This document shows, piece after piece, positions 49,346-62,683 of a DNA stretch of 64,000 nucleotides. Origin of the DNA: Adineta vaga. Its lineage: Eukaryota > Rotifera. The translations under genes were made by a program, and so were the position numbers. Each line of letters begins with the position of its first letter. Within the stretch, counting starts at the first letter, position 1. The stretch covers positions 992,001-1,056,000 of the forward strand of contig CP075497.1 of assembly GCA_021613535.1 (NCBI GenBank). Reading direction: 5' to 3'. Under the pieces are notes generated by a model, which was not told where the DNA came from, did no database searches, and was given only the letters and a program-made list of their open reading frames with translations.

Positions 49346-50097
49346 TGTAGATGAGATTTATATAGACAAAATTAAACCGATAATTTGTTTTTATTTGATA
49401 TGAAATTTGATTCGAATATTTTTTTTTCTTCACAAATTTGTAATTAGAAAAAAATAAATAAATATTAAATTTCACATTTATTTGTAAATATTTTCTTTAC
49501 AAAATTCGTTTTTTTCAAAAGATTGTTAGATCAAGTTGCATATATTTTTTTAAAGGTACTATCCAGTGTATTTTTCTTCTGTATCCGTATATTCTTAAAA
49601 GTTTTCATCGCCATAAATTCGAAAATAATTTATTAATATAATTTAAATACTAAAACAATGAGGGTATGAGTATGAAAATATCTATTCTAACTTTCACCTA
49701 CACTCTCACTTTGAGTAGTAATGAACATGATCGATTCTAAAATAGAAGCGACATATCGTGAATTATATCTAAGTTGTCGGTATGCCTTATAGATTACCAT
49801 CCGCATTTAGTTTCATTTGAACAACTTTGTCTTTTCTCTTAAATGTATGGTAAAATTCCTTTAGACCTTTTATAAAGCAGTAAATTCTGCAACAACAGTC
49901 CTCTAAATGGAAAAAACAAATTTCTCTGACAAGAGTAAAAGTATTTAATTGTTTCAACTGATTTCGAAAGCTTTAATTTATTCATAAGAACAAAATTCTT
50001 TTTTACTTTTTGTCCAATGAAATTCTTGGATATGATCATTTTTGTGACCAGTCATATAAACATGTTTACAATTCCATTCATAACAATTTCACGTTCT
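49346..50097. other. Intergenic 5' flank of the secreted protein gene
   Basis: A TATATAAA stretch lies just upstream of the ATG (minus strand, about 49359-49366). A weak G-rich/C-rich pair (GAGGGTATGAG to CACTCTCAC) is at 49660-49710. No gene supported. Confidence 0.4.
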
Positions 50098-50262
50098 TTC
50101 ATTCCAACGCATTATTAAATGATTATTATGATCTGCAACATAGATTTGACCATAATCGTTAACAAATAATCCTTGAGATTCATTTGGATGTTCAAGATAT
50201 TGACCCACCCTATTTCCACTAACTACAACTATACCTTCTTTGACGTCTTGTCTCCATTTGTT
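50098..50262 (-). pseudogene. NHL-repeat gene relic
   Basis: About 54 codons with a clear NHL pattern: KWRQDVKEGIVVVSGN, then HPNESQGLFVNDYGQIYVAD, then NNHLIMRW. This matches blades of the intact NHL gene at 61302-62683. The frame breaks by a stop a few codons after RWN, and no start or further repeats are found on either side, so it is a leftover fragment. Confidence 0.7.
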
Positions 50263-51852
50263 AAATTATGTTTTTAAAACAAAGTAATAAGACAGTATGA
50301 TAAATTTTAGTTTCTCGAAATGATATAAAAACAAAGAAATATATTTGAAAATGACTTCTTAGGAAAAAAATTAGTTCTTATTTAGTAACTTTGGTTTTGA
50401 CATTCATGTTTCTTCAGCATATGATTATTATAAATATATATAATGATAATAAGAATGAATAATTATTCATCCATATATTCTTGAGAGTATAATAAATCGA
50501 TCTATAGTAGAAGATAAAAACTAATGAAAAATTATATGATTTATCGCAGTATCTATCGTGGAATCTTTCCGTTTGTTGTTTTTCTTCAAAAATGTAAATC
50601 TATGACTGAAATATAAAACATTTTTAGAACAATATCTTTTCAATACTATCAAGATATTGATTAAAATTGGAAATGTTCGAGAATATTCATTCGAATGATG
50701 AAAATTATCAATAATGTATAAAAATCAATCTAAGATTTTTTTAATTAATTTAATTTCTCTGACTAATCCATCGATACTGAACTGCAAGTGATGAGCTTGT
50801 CAATGTGGATAGTACATACGTACGTAATCATTGCATTTGCCTACATAATCCCGTCAATATGAAAAATTTAATGTAACATGTGCCGCAAATAGAAAAATAA
50901 AAAACAGGAATAAATACATTACTTTTTTCTGTTCTCTGATAAGTTTTTTTTTCTGAAAAACATGTTCGATATCGTTTATGCTCTGCTTTCATTATAGGAA
51001 TGGAGAAAAATACTTATATATTTTCGACTTTATGAGTAAGCATATGATCTCCAGCACTATCTGATCTGATGTTTTTGAGAATATCATAAAAAAGTAAAGT
51101 GTTCGAAGGAAATGCAAAGTTTCCTGGAAAAAACAGAAAATAAAAAAGCCATATCTACCTTATATATATGAACACACAATAAGTTAGGCGATTCTATCAC
51201 ATTCTGCACTTGTTTCATGATCAATCTTTTTTTTGCTTCATCGATATCCCTCCAAATAAATTCAAATTAGTTAAGCGACCAGATATATATCCTATACCTA
51301 TATGCAGTTGATTGTCTTCGTACTTTGGAAGTGTACTTTCACTGAGAACATCCTCTAATTCAACATCAAATTTCTTGAAAAGATTGAATAAAAAATTTGT
51401 CATATGTCTTCTAAATTTATACATTTTACGAAAGTTGAATACTGCTTTTTAGTACATACAAATATGATGGTAAGATTTAGGTTTTTTAATTATTCTACAA
51501 GCAATGTTCACAAAATTTTTGAAAGGAAATGATAAATTCTCTATGAAAGACAGCCGTCGGGCGTCAATATTTCTTCCGAAAAAATGTCTCCATAGATTTC
51601 TGAAATATTTGATTTGATGAACATATAGGTTTAGTCGCTGTAATCTTACACCCACCCTAAAATATTCTTCTTTTCAGCACGCCTGTATCATATTCGTTCT
51701 CGAAATACACACATGCATATATTAGGAAAGATGACAGTGTATGTATAAAGGAGATCTACACCCATCCACTGCTTGTTTAACTTTTCAGATAACACCATCA
51801 ACATATGATCTGTCAACAAATCGATTTTCAAGATCTATAGTTATTGATTAGC
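50263..51852. other. Intergenic, AT-rich
   Basis: About 1.6 kb. Two minus-strand open frames (51221-51424, 51449-51655) have no recognisable domain. Isolated CCCACCC words at 51650 and 51762 may be half copies of the palindromic elements. The last part is the promoter of the large surface-protein gene. Confidence 0.45.
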
Positions 51853-54800
51853 ATGATCAGTTTTAAAGCTTCATTTAATTGGTGTTATGGACAACTTTGT
51901 ATTTACAATCTTTTCGTCAACGAAGAAAACGATGATGATGATGATGGAGATGAACGAAGAGATAAAGAGAGAATTCTAAAACAACAAAAATATACAACTT
52001 GGTTATATATTATTCTCCTCATGGGTAAGTAAAGGGTGTGGTTATGTTAGAATTTTTAGAAGTCTCCAAGAACTTTCATTGTTGCGAAGGGTTAGTCACA
52101 AGAACCAGCGTGAATATGTTTTGTCCAGTTTAGTCTGATTGTTAGATGTATATCAATATATGCTATATTTCATTTTAGTGTCTCTTTACATTGTCTTTTA
52201 CATCGCTTTAACAAAACAACAATCATCAACAATCACTGAAGCTAATATCGATTTCAGTCTGTTCAACCAACTTTACCGTGAACATGGTGAAAACCTCTCA
52301 TGTCCATGTTCGACTATTGCAATACCACTCAAACATTTCGTTTCGCATACAATTAAATTTCATCCCATTTGTTCAAGTATCTTTATTAGTGAAGAATGGA
52401 TTAAAGCAATATACTTCAAAGAAGAAAGTCGATACGGAATCGGAGATTTTCGAACGATAGCTTGTTCTCAGGTAAATCAAAAGACGATTATGCATGGGTG
52501 TGGGCAATGAAAAAAAACGCCCACACCGTCAAGATTATTTTGACTTAGATATTTTTTATTTATTTAGTTTCAATTATTGGCTAGTCTTTGTTCATTTTTT
52601 GAAGAAACTGTTTTACAAAGTCGAATTGATTTTGATAATATTGAGTTGATTAACGATCATCCTCTTTTGAAAGCACAAGTTGAAGCGAAAGTCAATGCTA
52701 CTATTGAATCGTTCAAGAATAATGCATCTACTCGGATTATTTTATTTCTGAACTATATCAGAACTATCATTCAAGCAAATTATTTAGTTTCAGCTCTAAA
52801 TACGAATGTTCTGGTTGTAATAGCTGCCTATCCAGCGTTTGAGTATCTAGTCTCAAGTACTGAAACATCGTATACCACGAATTCTTTTGCTTCGATTTCG
52901 GATACGAAATCGTTAGGCTGTAGTGATGGAAATCCAATGAGTACACCCAGTTACCTTAATTTGTCCACTTTGGAATCATATGAACACCATTGGCATTGGT
53001 CCAGATCTGAATTACAATACATGCTTCCCAATGGATTCCTTACTGGATGTACTCCGTTTGAAGCTCTACTTGAAAGTACACTCGATTGTTTATATAATAC
53101 CGAATGTCTCAATACGTTCATAGTCCATTTTCCGTCGATAGAACAAGTGAGTACATTGCTATTTAGTCTTTCTCATCTAGATATTTCTTTAGCTGCGCTT
53201 GAACTGGACTAATATTACTCTTTCTTCGAAACAACCGAATACGTCTGTGTATGATCATATAGGTAATCTATTTATTGAACAGTGGTCAATTCAAGTTAAT
53301 TATAGATCATACTTTGATAAATGTGCTCCTTTATCTTGTACTTATACTATAAACGATAAAATCAATTATTCGTATGCAATTACAGTGTTTATCAGTTTAT
53401 ATGGTGGTCTGACTATGATACTTCGGCTCATTGCTCCCATCTTAATCAAGATTTACTTCAAACGAAAATGTCATTCGCCAAATATCAATGTCGCTTGTGG
53501 TAAGTAATCAATTCGATGAAAAATAATTTTATTTTATGTTTAATATATATACATATACGTATGATCTATAGGCCGTCCAATGATCTATATACACAGATTC
53601 AGCCGACATATGATGAAAGTCAACTTATTTAAGTCATCAGATCAAAGAAGTGAGAACAGTATTCGACAGCAAAAGATCATCACACGTGTCTATTTGTTTT
53701 TGTTAACTAGTATGTATGATTTTCTTCTGTATATTTCGGATATCATCAAGCATATTCTATCTTGCTTGCTCGTATTAACTATAGAACCCATAGTTCATCC
53801 ATTCAAAGATATCACAGTCTCAGAGATAATTTTGTTCATAAATTAGCATTCAGTCAATATTGGTATTTCATACTTTGTATTGCTAGGTTCATTTGTCACA
53901 ATTATTTTGTTCACTTCATTCAGCACTGAAATGAAAACAATGACTACATCAGATCCAACATTGAACACGTATAAAAATTTACAAGTACAATATTCCATCC
54001 TATTGAAATGTCCATGTTCGAATATTATTATACCTCATAAGACATTCATTTCGTTATCTCCACGTTTTCATCAAGTATGTTCAAGTGATTTTGTCACACC
54101 CGAATGGTTATCCCTACTGAAAATGGTCAAAATCGGATATAATTCTCCGGACTGGCGAAATCATGCCTACTCTCAGTTTCGTTTATTAGCTGATCTTTGT
54201 AAACTAAGTGAGAAAACGATCAATGTCGACGTTCAGCGTTTCTTGTCTCAATCATTCATCGCTTCAGAAATGTTGAGTGAGATCGATTTCAATGCACAAT
54301 TCAATGTTACTCTTGATCAATTGTTTAAATCGACATCTGACTATTTTGATCTTCTGATACAAACAGTTCGACTTATTATACAAGTCGATCAACCTTATTT
54401 TGGACCACAAACAATTCCTCACACTCTTAGTCCAGAAAATAATCCGATGGGAATATTCAAGAGAAATACAATGACCGATAGAGATACAGTCAAGGTATGT
54501 ATGTCTTGATTTCCATTTTAAAGTTTTTTGTTTCTCTTTCTACTATAATGATCATATATCATCTGTATCGAAACTAAATAGAGATGTATGTACGTAACTG
54601 TAACTATCGTTCAGACAGACGTTACCAAAAGTTTTGTTTAAACAATGTTCTAGAAGTTAGATAAGAATAGATACAATGGTGATGGAATAAAAAAGAACAT
54701 CTGTCTGACTAGATGAATGTAACCGAATTAATCCTAACGGAGAATATAATTTTCTTCATTCTGTTGTCTTTCACTGATGTTTACTCTGAAAGCTTACTTT

Positions 54801-57800
54801 ATTTTCAGTTGAAATTTCGTTTGACCGGTTCTCGTGGGATGGGACATGGCATTTATGGTTGTGCTTGCGCTACAAACAAATCTTGTCAAAGTTCTGTCCG
54901 TATTTATGATATCGATTATATCTGGACGATGAGTCCAATATATATTCCTCGGTATACGGTGCGAGGCGCGGTTGCAGGTTGTTCAGCAACAGATTCTCTT
55001 ATGCTCTCAACACTTGAATGTTACTATTCACGCTCAGATTGTCTATCGACTCTGATGAATTATACTAAACAACAATATTTTCAGAATGTGGAGCATTCCG
55101 CATGGTTTGATGTTCGTCCTCTTAATGATAGTGTGACAAGTCGTTTTTCTCCAAAAGCTCCTATCTCAACAATTGTTGAAAAGGTAATGATCGAACAATG
55201 GTATTTATCTCATTCATATGACAACTTTTACAATTCATGTGCACCACATTTTTGTACGTATACACAAAGAGTTAGTACCAATACTTATATGGATATATTG
55301 ATAACATTACTGTCAATGATCGGTGGTCTTAATCTTTCAATACAACTAATTACACCTCAACTGATCATGTTCATTTTTTATATAGTAGCAAAAATCAAAG
55401 GACGTAATCAGAAACGAAACCAAAACCAGAGACAAGGTAACCTTTCGATATATGATAAAAAAAATCATTTTGAGAGTGTTGGTACTATGAGCGGGTGAAT
55501 AAGCAGGAAATGAACACTCGATACCCACACACCCCTATGTATTTCTCTTCCATTATAGTTTATCCAATGAACTGCGGTCAAATAAAAGTGGCGATACAAA
55601 AACTGCTTAGAGTTTTTTACAGAAAAATGTCTGATGTGAATATTTTTTTGCGACGCGATTTTGGCAGTAATATAGATCCACAAACAGCAAAACGACTTGG
55701 CCAGTGGGCTACTCGCTTATATCTGGCTTCATTCTTCACTGGTCTTGTTGTTTTGAGTTTCTATACCATCGTTCAATCTCGTACGGTTACAGAAACATTT
55801 GAAGAGCCACCTTACAAAGTATACAAACAGCTTTTTCAACGTTATACAGATAAACTGAAGTGCCCATGTTCAACACTTGCATCAACATATGATCGGTGTG
55901 TAAAAATGGAAGCAGAGCTTCATCAGGTACGAACAATATTGGTTAACTTGATCAAGAATAAGCAGTGAAGTTAAATAGGAATTTTTCAATGAGAGTGATG
56001 ACTTATGAACAAAGTAAATTAAGAAAGAATGAGTTCTTGTTTGACTAATAAGAAACATGAACGAAAAAGTTCAATAACAGTATCAAACTTAGCCATAAAA
56101 AAATGAACAAGTATATCTTATCACAGATTCAACGTTCTATTCTATTCAGTTGGATGTTTTCTTTTGATTTATAATAGATCTGCTCAAGTCCATTCGTATC
56201 GGATGAAGGACAAAGATATCTCATTGATAGCCTTGTTTCTGATCTTACAGTATACGCACTAAATGATTATCGTCGTTTTCTTCCTGCACATTTACAACTT
56301 CTGAAAGGATTATGTGAACTTTCTCATGAAGCAATCAGTATATTTAAACAACAACTTCTTTCGTCGTTATTTGTCACTTCCGTACTTCTATCGGAGACTA
56401 ATTTAGATGCACATCTTAATTCAATAATCAATCAGAATACAATAAATGCTTCTACAACATTCACTGGTCTTCTCTTCTTGATTCGAAGTATCAATCATGG
56501 AAATCGAATGATATCCACCTATGGAACAAACTTCGAATATATCATTCCTTGGAAGAATGTAGCTGATCGATATGCACCAACCAATGCTACGATTTATGAC
56601 CATCAATGCTCATGTGCACTGTATTCCAATTGTACAACGGCAGCAACACTAATCAAAGCAAATTCTTCTGAAACCATTCAAATTAAAGGTCTAAAGATGG
56701 GTTGTATACCAAGTGAATCATTTCGTTTATCGACTCTTGAATGTTTCTATGATCAATCATGCCTCAATCTCATCTATCAATACACTAATCACAAAGTGAA
56801 TCCAATCAACTTGACAAATCCTCTTAGTGCTCTATCACGAAGAACTAGTCGATTTTCAATCAACAGTACTGTAAACAAACTTATTGATGAATTATTCATT
56901 GAACAGTGGAAAATAACAAATAATCATAGATCTTACTTTGAACAATGCTCACCCTTGTTATGTTCCTATACTTATATTGAACGCTATAATCTACTGCATA
57001 CGTTATCTGTCCTATTCGGTCTTCAAGGCGGCCTCTCGCTTGTTCTTCAATGGATATGTCCTAAGCTTATTAAAATTATAGACAAAATGTATCAATATCG
57101 AAATAGACAACTAAATATTATTCAACCTGTTAGTAGTATTGAAACTGTCTTCAATGAAAATTCAAATACAAATGATTGTCATTCTACTTTGCATTATGCA
57201 GTGATATCAGTGGATAAAGCATCTGAGTATGTGTGTTTAATATCAATTATTTTACTGTATAATGCATTTCTCTATTAGAAGAAATCGGATTTTCACTATC
57301 CGATCCTTCTGCAAAGTTGTTTTTATAGGGATATTGTTGTTATGTATCATAGCAGCTCTTATTATATTCTCAATGAATATCGTTCGACAAACAAAGAAAC
57401 AAGCTGTATCAATAAGTAAGCTTTCTTCCCTAATTTAACTATCGAAAGCTACTTATATTCTTGAAATGCAAAACATAATCATCATTCTACTTAAAAAAAT
57501 CCATGCTCTTTTGATCTTTCATTGAATATCTAACAAAAGCTGACAAACAGTTAAAGATATCATTTCATATTCAACGAACTTTTTGTAAACTAATCAATAG
57601 TGTTGTGGGAATGTAGGAGCAAACCATTAGAAAACAACTTAAGAATTAATTCGTATAAAACTTTTCTGTTAAAGATCAGTTGTGGTAAAAAAATAAGTTT
57701 ATTTGAACGTCCCTCGTTCTTATAATATCATGCCTAATCAGTTTACCAGCTCCCGTTGATCATATACATTCTTTTGCAAGAAATTGCCCAATTTTTGTTG

Positions 57801-59427
57801 TTGTAAGCAAAATACGTTTGCTTCTTCTCTCCTTCTCTCTCTCTCTCTCTTAGTACACATATCTTTATTTTGATTACTCTTGCATATTTCACTCTTAGCT
57901 TCGTTAACAATCAGTACTACAACGGTTCTAACATCAGATATGGTAACGAAGACTGTCACAATAACTACTACCAGTACGATTACGACAACTACAACGACAC
58001 GAAGTAAGTCAATGAACATTAACTCTATTTTGTTTTAGTAACATTCGAATGAACCAAACGCCGCAATGTAATAGTTGAAGTACTTGTTATTAGGCTGTCG
58101 AACCAAAGTACATGTAACAAAAGATCTTTCTAAACATATCTTTATTAATGTAAAGCTAAGCAATGCCTCTATTATTGATAAAACAATCCATTCATTTGCT
58201 TCGGTCATGATATCTTTACTCTTGTTTCTACATACAAATGTGTTTCGAATATTCTTGATTGTTGCCTTTTCCATCTGACGGTTTTCTTCCACGTGTTTAC
58301 AACCTGTAAACTAAATAGTTCTTTTTCTGTCTTTCTTCTTATTAGAGCCTGCATGCTCATTTTCATCTCAATCAATATCAATCCGTTTAACTGGTCCACT
58401 TGAGGCAGACACACACGTTATTGCTGATTTCAACGGCGATCATCATCTTGATATGGCCTTTGTTTGTGGCAGTCAAAATGACATATGTATGCTGCCAGGA
58501 CTAGGCAATGGAAGTTTTGGCAAATCGGTGCGGACTCCAGTTCTTGGATTTGATCTTGGCAATCATGCTAGTGTTGGCGATTTCAACAATGACAATCATT
58601 TCGATTTGGTCATTGCTTATTTAGAACTCCAAACTATATCAATTGCATTAAATAACGGCAAAGGACTCTTTAGAAGCCAATTTCACGAATCTTTTGGACT
58701 TAGTAAACCGCCTGTAGAAATCGTTGTTGCCCATTTTGATGAAGATCCATGTTTAGATTTTGCTGGTCTATTTTCTGATGATAATCACGTAGGTGTGTTT
58801 TTCGGACGATGTAACGGGACCTTTTCTGAACCAATGAATTTGTATACCGGAAGTAATAGTTATCCAATACGCAGTGCTGTCGCTGATTTTAATCGTGATG
58901 GTCACCAAGACATTGCGGTCATCAATAGAAATTCTAGAAGTATTGGTATTATGCTTGGCAATCGTGATGGAAAATTTGAAGTACAAAAGGCATCTTCTAC
59001 TGGTGGTAGTCATTATCCGTTGCATTTTGCTGTGAGTGATTTAAATAATGACAATTTGCTAGATATTGTTGTCACCTATGAGACACAAGGTTTGATTAGC
59101 GTAATGTTTGGAAATGGCGCTGGCAGTTTTGGTAATAGTACAACATTTAATTTTATAGGTACTTCGATAAAAGATCCAATATTTGTTAAAGACTTTGATG
59201 GTGATCAGCATCTAGATATCGGTTTTGGTAAGACTGGTCGAAACGTGACGCTGTTAGTTGGACATAGCGACGGAAATTTTGAACTCAGAACATTACTGAC
59301 TACCAAGTATAATGATATGCATAGCTGCATTGGTATCGGTGACTTTAGTGGTAACGGTCATGACGATTTCATCTGTGTTACTTCGCGCCTACCTTCTCTA
59401 GAGATTTATTTGAGCACGTGTGATTAA
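51853..59427 (+). CDS. Multi-unit membrane protein: three 2-TM Cys-rich units, Thr stalk, FG-GAP propeller
   Basis: Twelve exons (51853-52024, 52179-52471, 52568-53146, 53193-53499, 53572-53709, 53887-54494, 54809-55436, 55559-55926, 56178-57226, 57279-57415, 57899-58003, 58346-59427) join in frame to 1,821 residues. Three homologous units (about 1-450, 451-908, 909-1380) each have a TM helix, a CPCS box, a CSSxFVxxEW-like box, a Cys-rich ectodomain (LSTLECxY), then C.P..C.YT and a GGL-containing second TM. A seventh TM (about 1395-1415), a Thr-rich stalk (1427-1461) and seven FG-GAP/VCBS repeats (ADFNGDHHLD, GDFNNDNHFD, ADFNRDGHQD and others, with Ca-binding DxNxDxxxD loops) follow. The unit is a family I recall as common and uncharacterised in bdelloids. 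An in-frame TAG lies upstream of the ATG. The propeller suggests adhesion or recognition outside the cell. Confidence 0.75.
52490..52535. repeat. Short palindromic TGTGGG element inside an intron
   Basis: GGGTGTGGGC and its complement GCCCACACC are separated by a short A-rich loop, with the CAAGAT end seen in other copies. It lies within intron 2 of the large surface-protein gene. Confidence 0.6.
57822..57851. repeat. CT-rich simple repeat
   Basis: Run of TCTC units in the longest intron (57416-57898) of the surface-protein gene. Probably a microsatellite. Confidence 0.6.
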
Positions 59428-61301
59428 TGCACCATCAACACTACTGAAACAAGAGTATATAATCATTATGAAAGAAAAATTGTTTGATTCAATGAATTCG
59501 AAGATCAGACATTCTTTTTTTTTGTATCTATGCCTTCATATATTCATCTTGCTTTTTTTCTCTTTACTTTTCAATATATATTATATACAGCTGACGTTCC
59601 AGTATAGTGAGATCTGTTTATGTTCGATAACATATTGTGGGAAGAAAACAATCTTATGAAACACGGATAGAGTTTCATTCCAGAGCATACATAGATGCAA
59701 AAGAAAAGTTTGAGAGAACTCTGTCTCATTATATATAAATTTTAGGACCAATAGTCGTGCTATTATATTGTATTGTATTTTATTATTCTCATGGTCCAAG
59801 CAAGAGCTCGTTTGAATTTAATCAAACATCTCAAATGTATGATATGTGAGATACTGTGCGTGTCCATAAACATATTTATTTTATCAAGATTACATTTAAA
59901 AAATGTTAACTTGACTAACGTGTATTGCATCAGTCGACTTTAATGTGGCCTCATGAGCATCCCAATTTTCGAAAAAAAACATGTGATCGGCTAGAGCAGA
60001 TGTTAACGGTGCACATAGTACTCTCACATTGAATCGATATAAGTGTGAACAATGACTCTTTCTAACAAAACATTGAGATCACTGTCTGTAAGAATAACAT
60101 GAACTATTTATGGTCAAACTAGCATATTCAGTATTTTTTTGAATATTTCCTAAAGACAGCATTCAATTGACCTGAAATTTGGAGATTTTGTATCTGGTAT
60201 TTAGTTACATGTGCGCACAAAGTTTCATTGAACACTGATGATGTTAACATATCCAACTGATATCGACTTGAAAACCAGATTTTACGTCCTGTCGTAGTTC
60301 AGAAAGACTCAGCGACTTTTTCTTAAAAGAAAAACTATGTTATCCCATAGATTGAAGCATATTCGGATTTTTAGAAGTTTTACATAGATTATAGCTCCTT
60401 GCAAAATTACGAAACTTACGAGTTATTGATATACTTATCCTTGCTAATTACCTCTATACAAACTGACAAAATCTGAGGACATATTTAGGGAATACTTCCC
60501 TTAAAAGAAGTTTTACTATAATGACTCAATCTATTTGATATCTGGAGACTTATTAATAATTGGAGTGAAAAATAATATAATTAAATAAGTTAATGCGCAT
60601 CGATTACCGATCAATAGTTTTGATCGTTGTCGATATCAACGTTAATCATGCTTGTGCAATGTTCTGGAAGAATTTATGAAGATAAAGATGGTAAAAAAAT
60701 ATTTTGTTATCTATATCAAAATGTTTTATGTAACATATTGTTTTATTTTTTTTCTCTCTCCTTGTTTTTCTAACTACTATTTCGGCGTATGTGTGACATG
60801 GCTTCTATTCTATTCTATGGCTTTTCCCTCTTCCTTTTGCTATAAAACATAGATATGTGCTATATACTTTCATTTCTCTTTGTTTTCAACATTATCTTCT
60901 TGTTTTCAGGTTTTATCAATCAATAATGGCATTCCATATTCTTCCAAATAATTTTCTTCTATGCATTAAATCTCGTCAATAACAACAACTCACATCTGCC
61001 TATAAGTTTTGTTTTTCTTCAAAACTGTGTTTGAACAAATCTATAGTTATAAAATGATGAAAGGATATTAATATTCAGAATGTATCATCCATAGAAGAAC
61101 GATCAGAATTATTTGCACATAAATCGAATGAAAATACTTTTCTTTGTAGATTATAATTGATTGACGTGTACAGTGTGTGGTAGAACATTACAAATGAATA
61201 GAAATAAGATAAAAGTTTGTAATCTAATCTCTACTGAGAAGCAAAAGGACGATACTAAATCATCTCGTTCTTTTTTTATTGATTTCAGGTAGAATCATTG
61301 A
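59428..61301. other. Intergenic, AT-rich
   Basis: About 1.9 kb with only short open frames lacking domain or splice support (for example 60652-60852). Just before 61302 a TTTCAG suggests a trans- or cis-splice acceptor for the NHL gene. Confidence 0.45.
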
Positions 61302-62683
61302 ATGACACATCAACAGAGACAAGAATTATGTACGTATAATATGTTTTGTAATATATATATAGATATATAATAAACAAAGAATACAAACTATTTTAGACCA
61401 AATCGTGTTCAACATAGAAAACTAATCTGGACAGTTTTATCTATTAGCGTTGCTATTTTACTTGCGACTACAGCAATAATTGTTTTCATGAAAATAAAAA
61501 TTAAGCATAACAATTCATTAACAGCAAATGGTTCGATAACTATGATACCAACAACCAATGAATTGTTTACAACAACAAATCAGACATTAATAATAAAAAC
61601 AACCCATTCAGAAACAATAAACACAACAATCAAAGGTATAGTTATGTCAAAAAGGGATGATCTCTTCTACGGATTGTAGAATTATATTGAGTATTAGATA
61701 AAAGTAATGATGACGTCAGCATTTTCATGTTTTCAATCTATTATATTATAGAACAGCTATTGCCTGCTTTTGTCGTTGATAATAATACGAAATGGCAAGA
61801 AGCTGCATATATTGTTGCTGGAATCAAGAGTAAAGGAGATGGATTAGATCAATTGCATAAACCTCTTAGTATCGATATTGATGATGACGATCGATGTATG
61901 TATATAAGTGATGCTTCGAATCATCGTGTAGTAAAATGGCAATTCGATGCAACAAGTGGTGTCGTTGTTGCTGGTGGAAATGGAAAAGGAAATGAGATGG
62001 ATCAGCTAAATTATCCAACAGATGCGATTCTTTATAAGCAGAAACGTTCTCTCATTATATGTGATAGTGAGAACAAACGTATAGTGAAATGGTCTCGTAC
62101 TATTGATATTGATCGACAAATCTTGATCTCTTTTACCCATTGTTACGGTCTAGCCATGGACAGTGATGAAAATCTTTATGTTAGTGATTATGAATATCAT
62201 GTAGTTAGACGTTGGAAACACGGCGAAGCATATGGCACAAAAGTAGCAGGTGGAAATGGAGGTGGAAGTCATTTAAATCAACTCAACTCTCCTCGTTTTA
62301 TTTTTGTCGATCGAAATGCTTCAGTTTATGTAGCGGATACTTACAATGGTCGAATAATGAAATGGATTGAAGATGCACAAGTAGGTATAATTGTTGCTCG
62401 CACAGAATATTCCACAGGGAACTTGGCACATCGACTTCTTGTTGCAGGAGTAATTGTTGATCATATGGGAAACGTTTACGTATCCGATATGTTGAATTGC
62501 GAAATCACACGTTGGTCACCAGGAGCACTCAATGGTGAAACTGTTGCCAAGCAATATGAATTTAATGGAGACGCTGATATTGAGTGTGACCTCTCCAAAA
62601 TAGCATTTGATCGACAGGGTAATCTTTATGTTGTTGATACGGACAATCATCGAATACAGAAATTCGCTGTTTATCATACTTAG
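61302..62683 (+). CDS. Type II membrane protein with NHL beta-propeller
   Basis: Three exons (61302-61333, 61397-61635, 61752-62683) give 400 residues. A short cytosolic N-terminus precedes a TM helix (about 20-44, WTVLSISVAILLATTAIIVF). A Thr/Asn-rich stalk (TTNELFTTTNQT) follows to about residue 90, then NHL repeats to the C-terminus: YISDASNHRVVKW, ICDSENKRIVKW, YVSDYEYHVVRRW, YVADTYNGRIMKW, YVSDMLNCEITRW and YVVDTDNHRIQKF, which makes six blades. NHL propellers bind proteins, glycans or RNA; this one would face outside. The first exon is short, so the start is less sure. A TTTCAG lies 14 bases upstream of the ATG and could be a splice acceptor. AATAAA at 62747. Same stalk-plus-propeller plan as the C-terminus of the neighbouring large gene. 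Confidence 0.8.

Noticed and set aside
51221-51655. Two adjacent minus-strand open frames as exons of a gene
   Set aside because: No recognisable domain, and no splice pair that joins them convincingly.
58346-59427. FG-GAP propeller as a stand-alone secreted gene
   Set aside because: The exon starts without an ATG at a good acceptor, and its phase fits the Thr stalk exon upstream.
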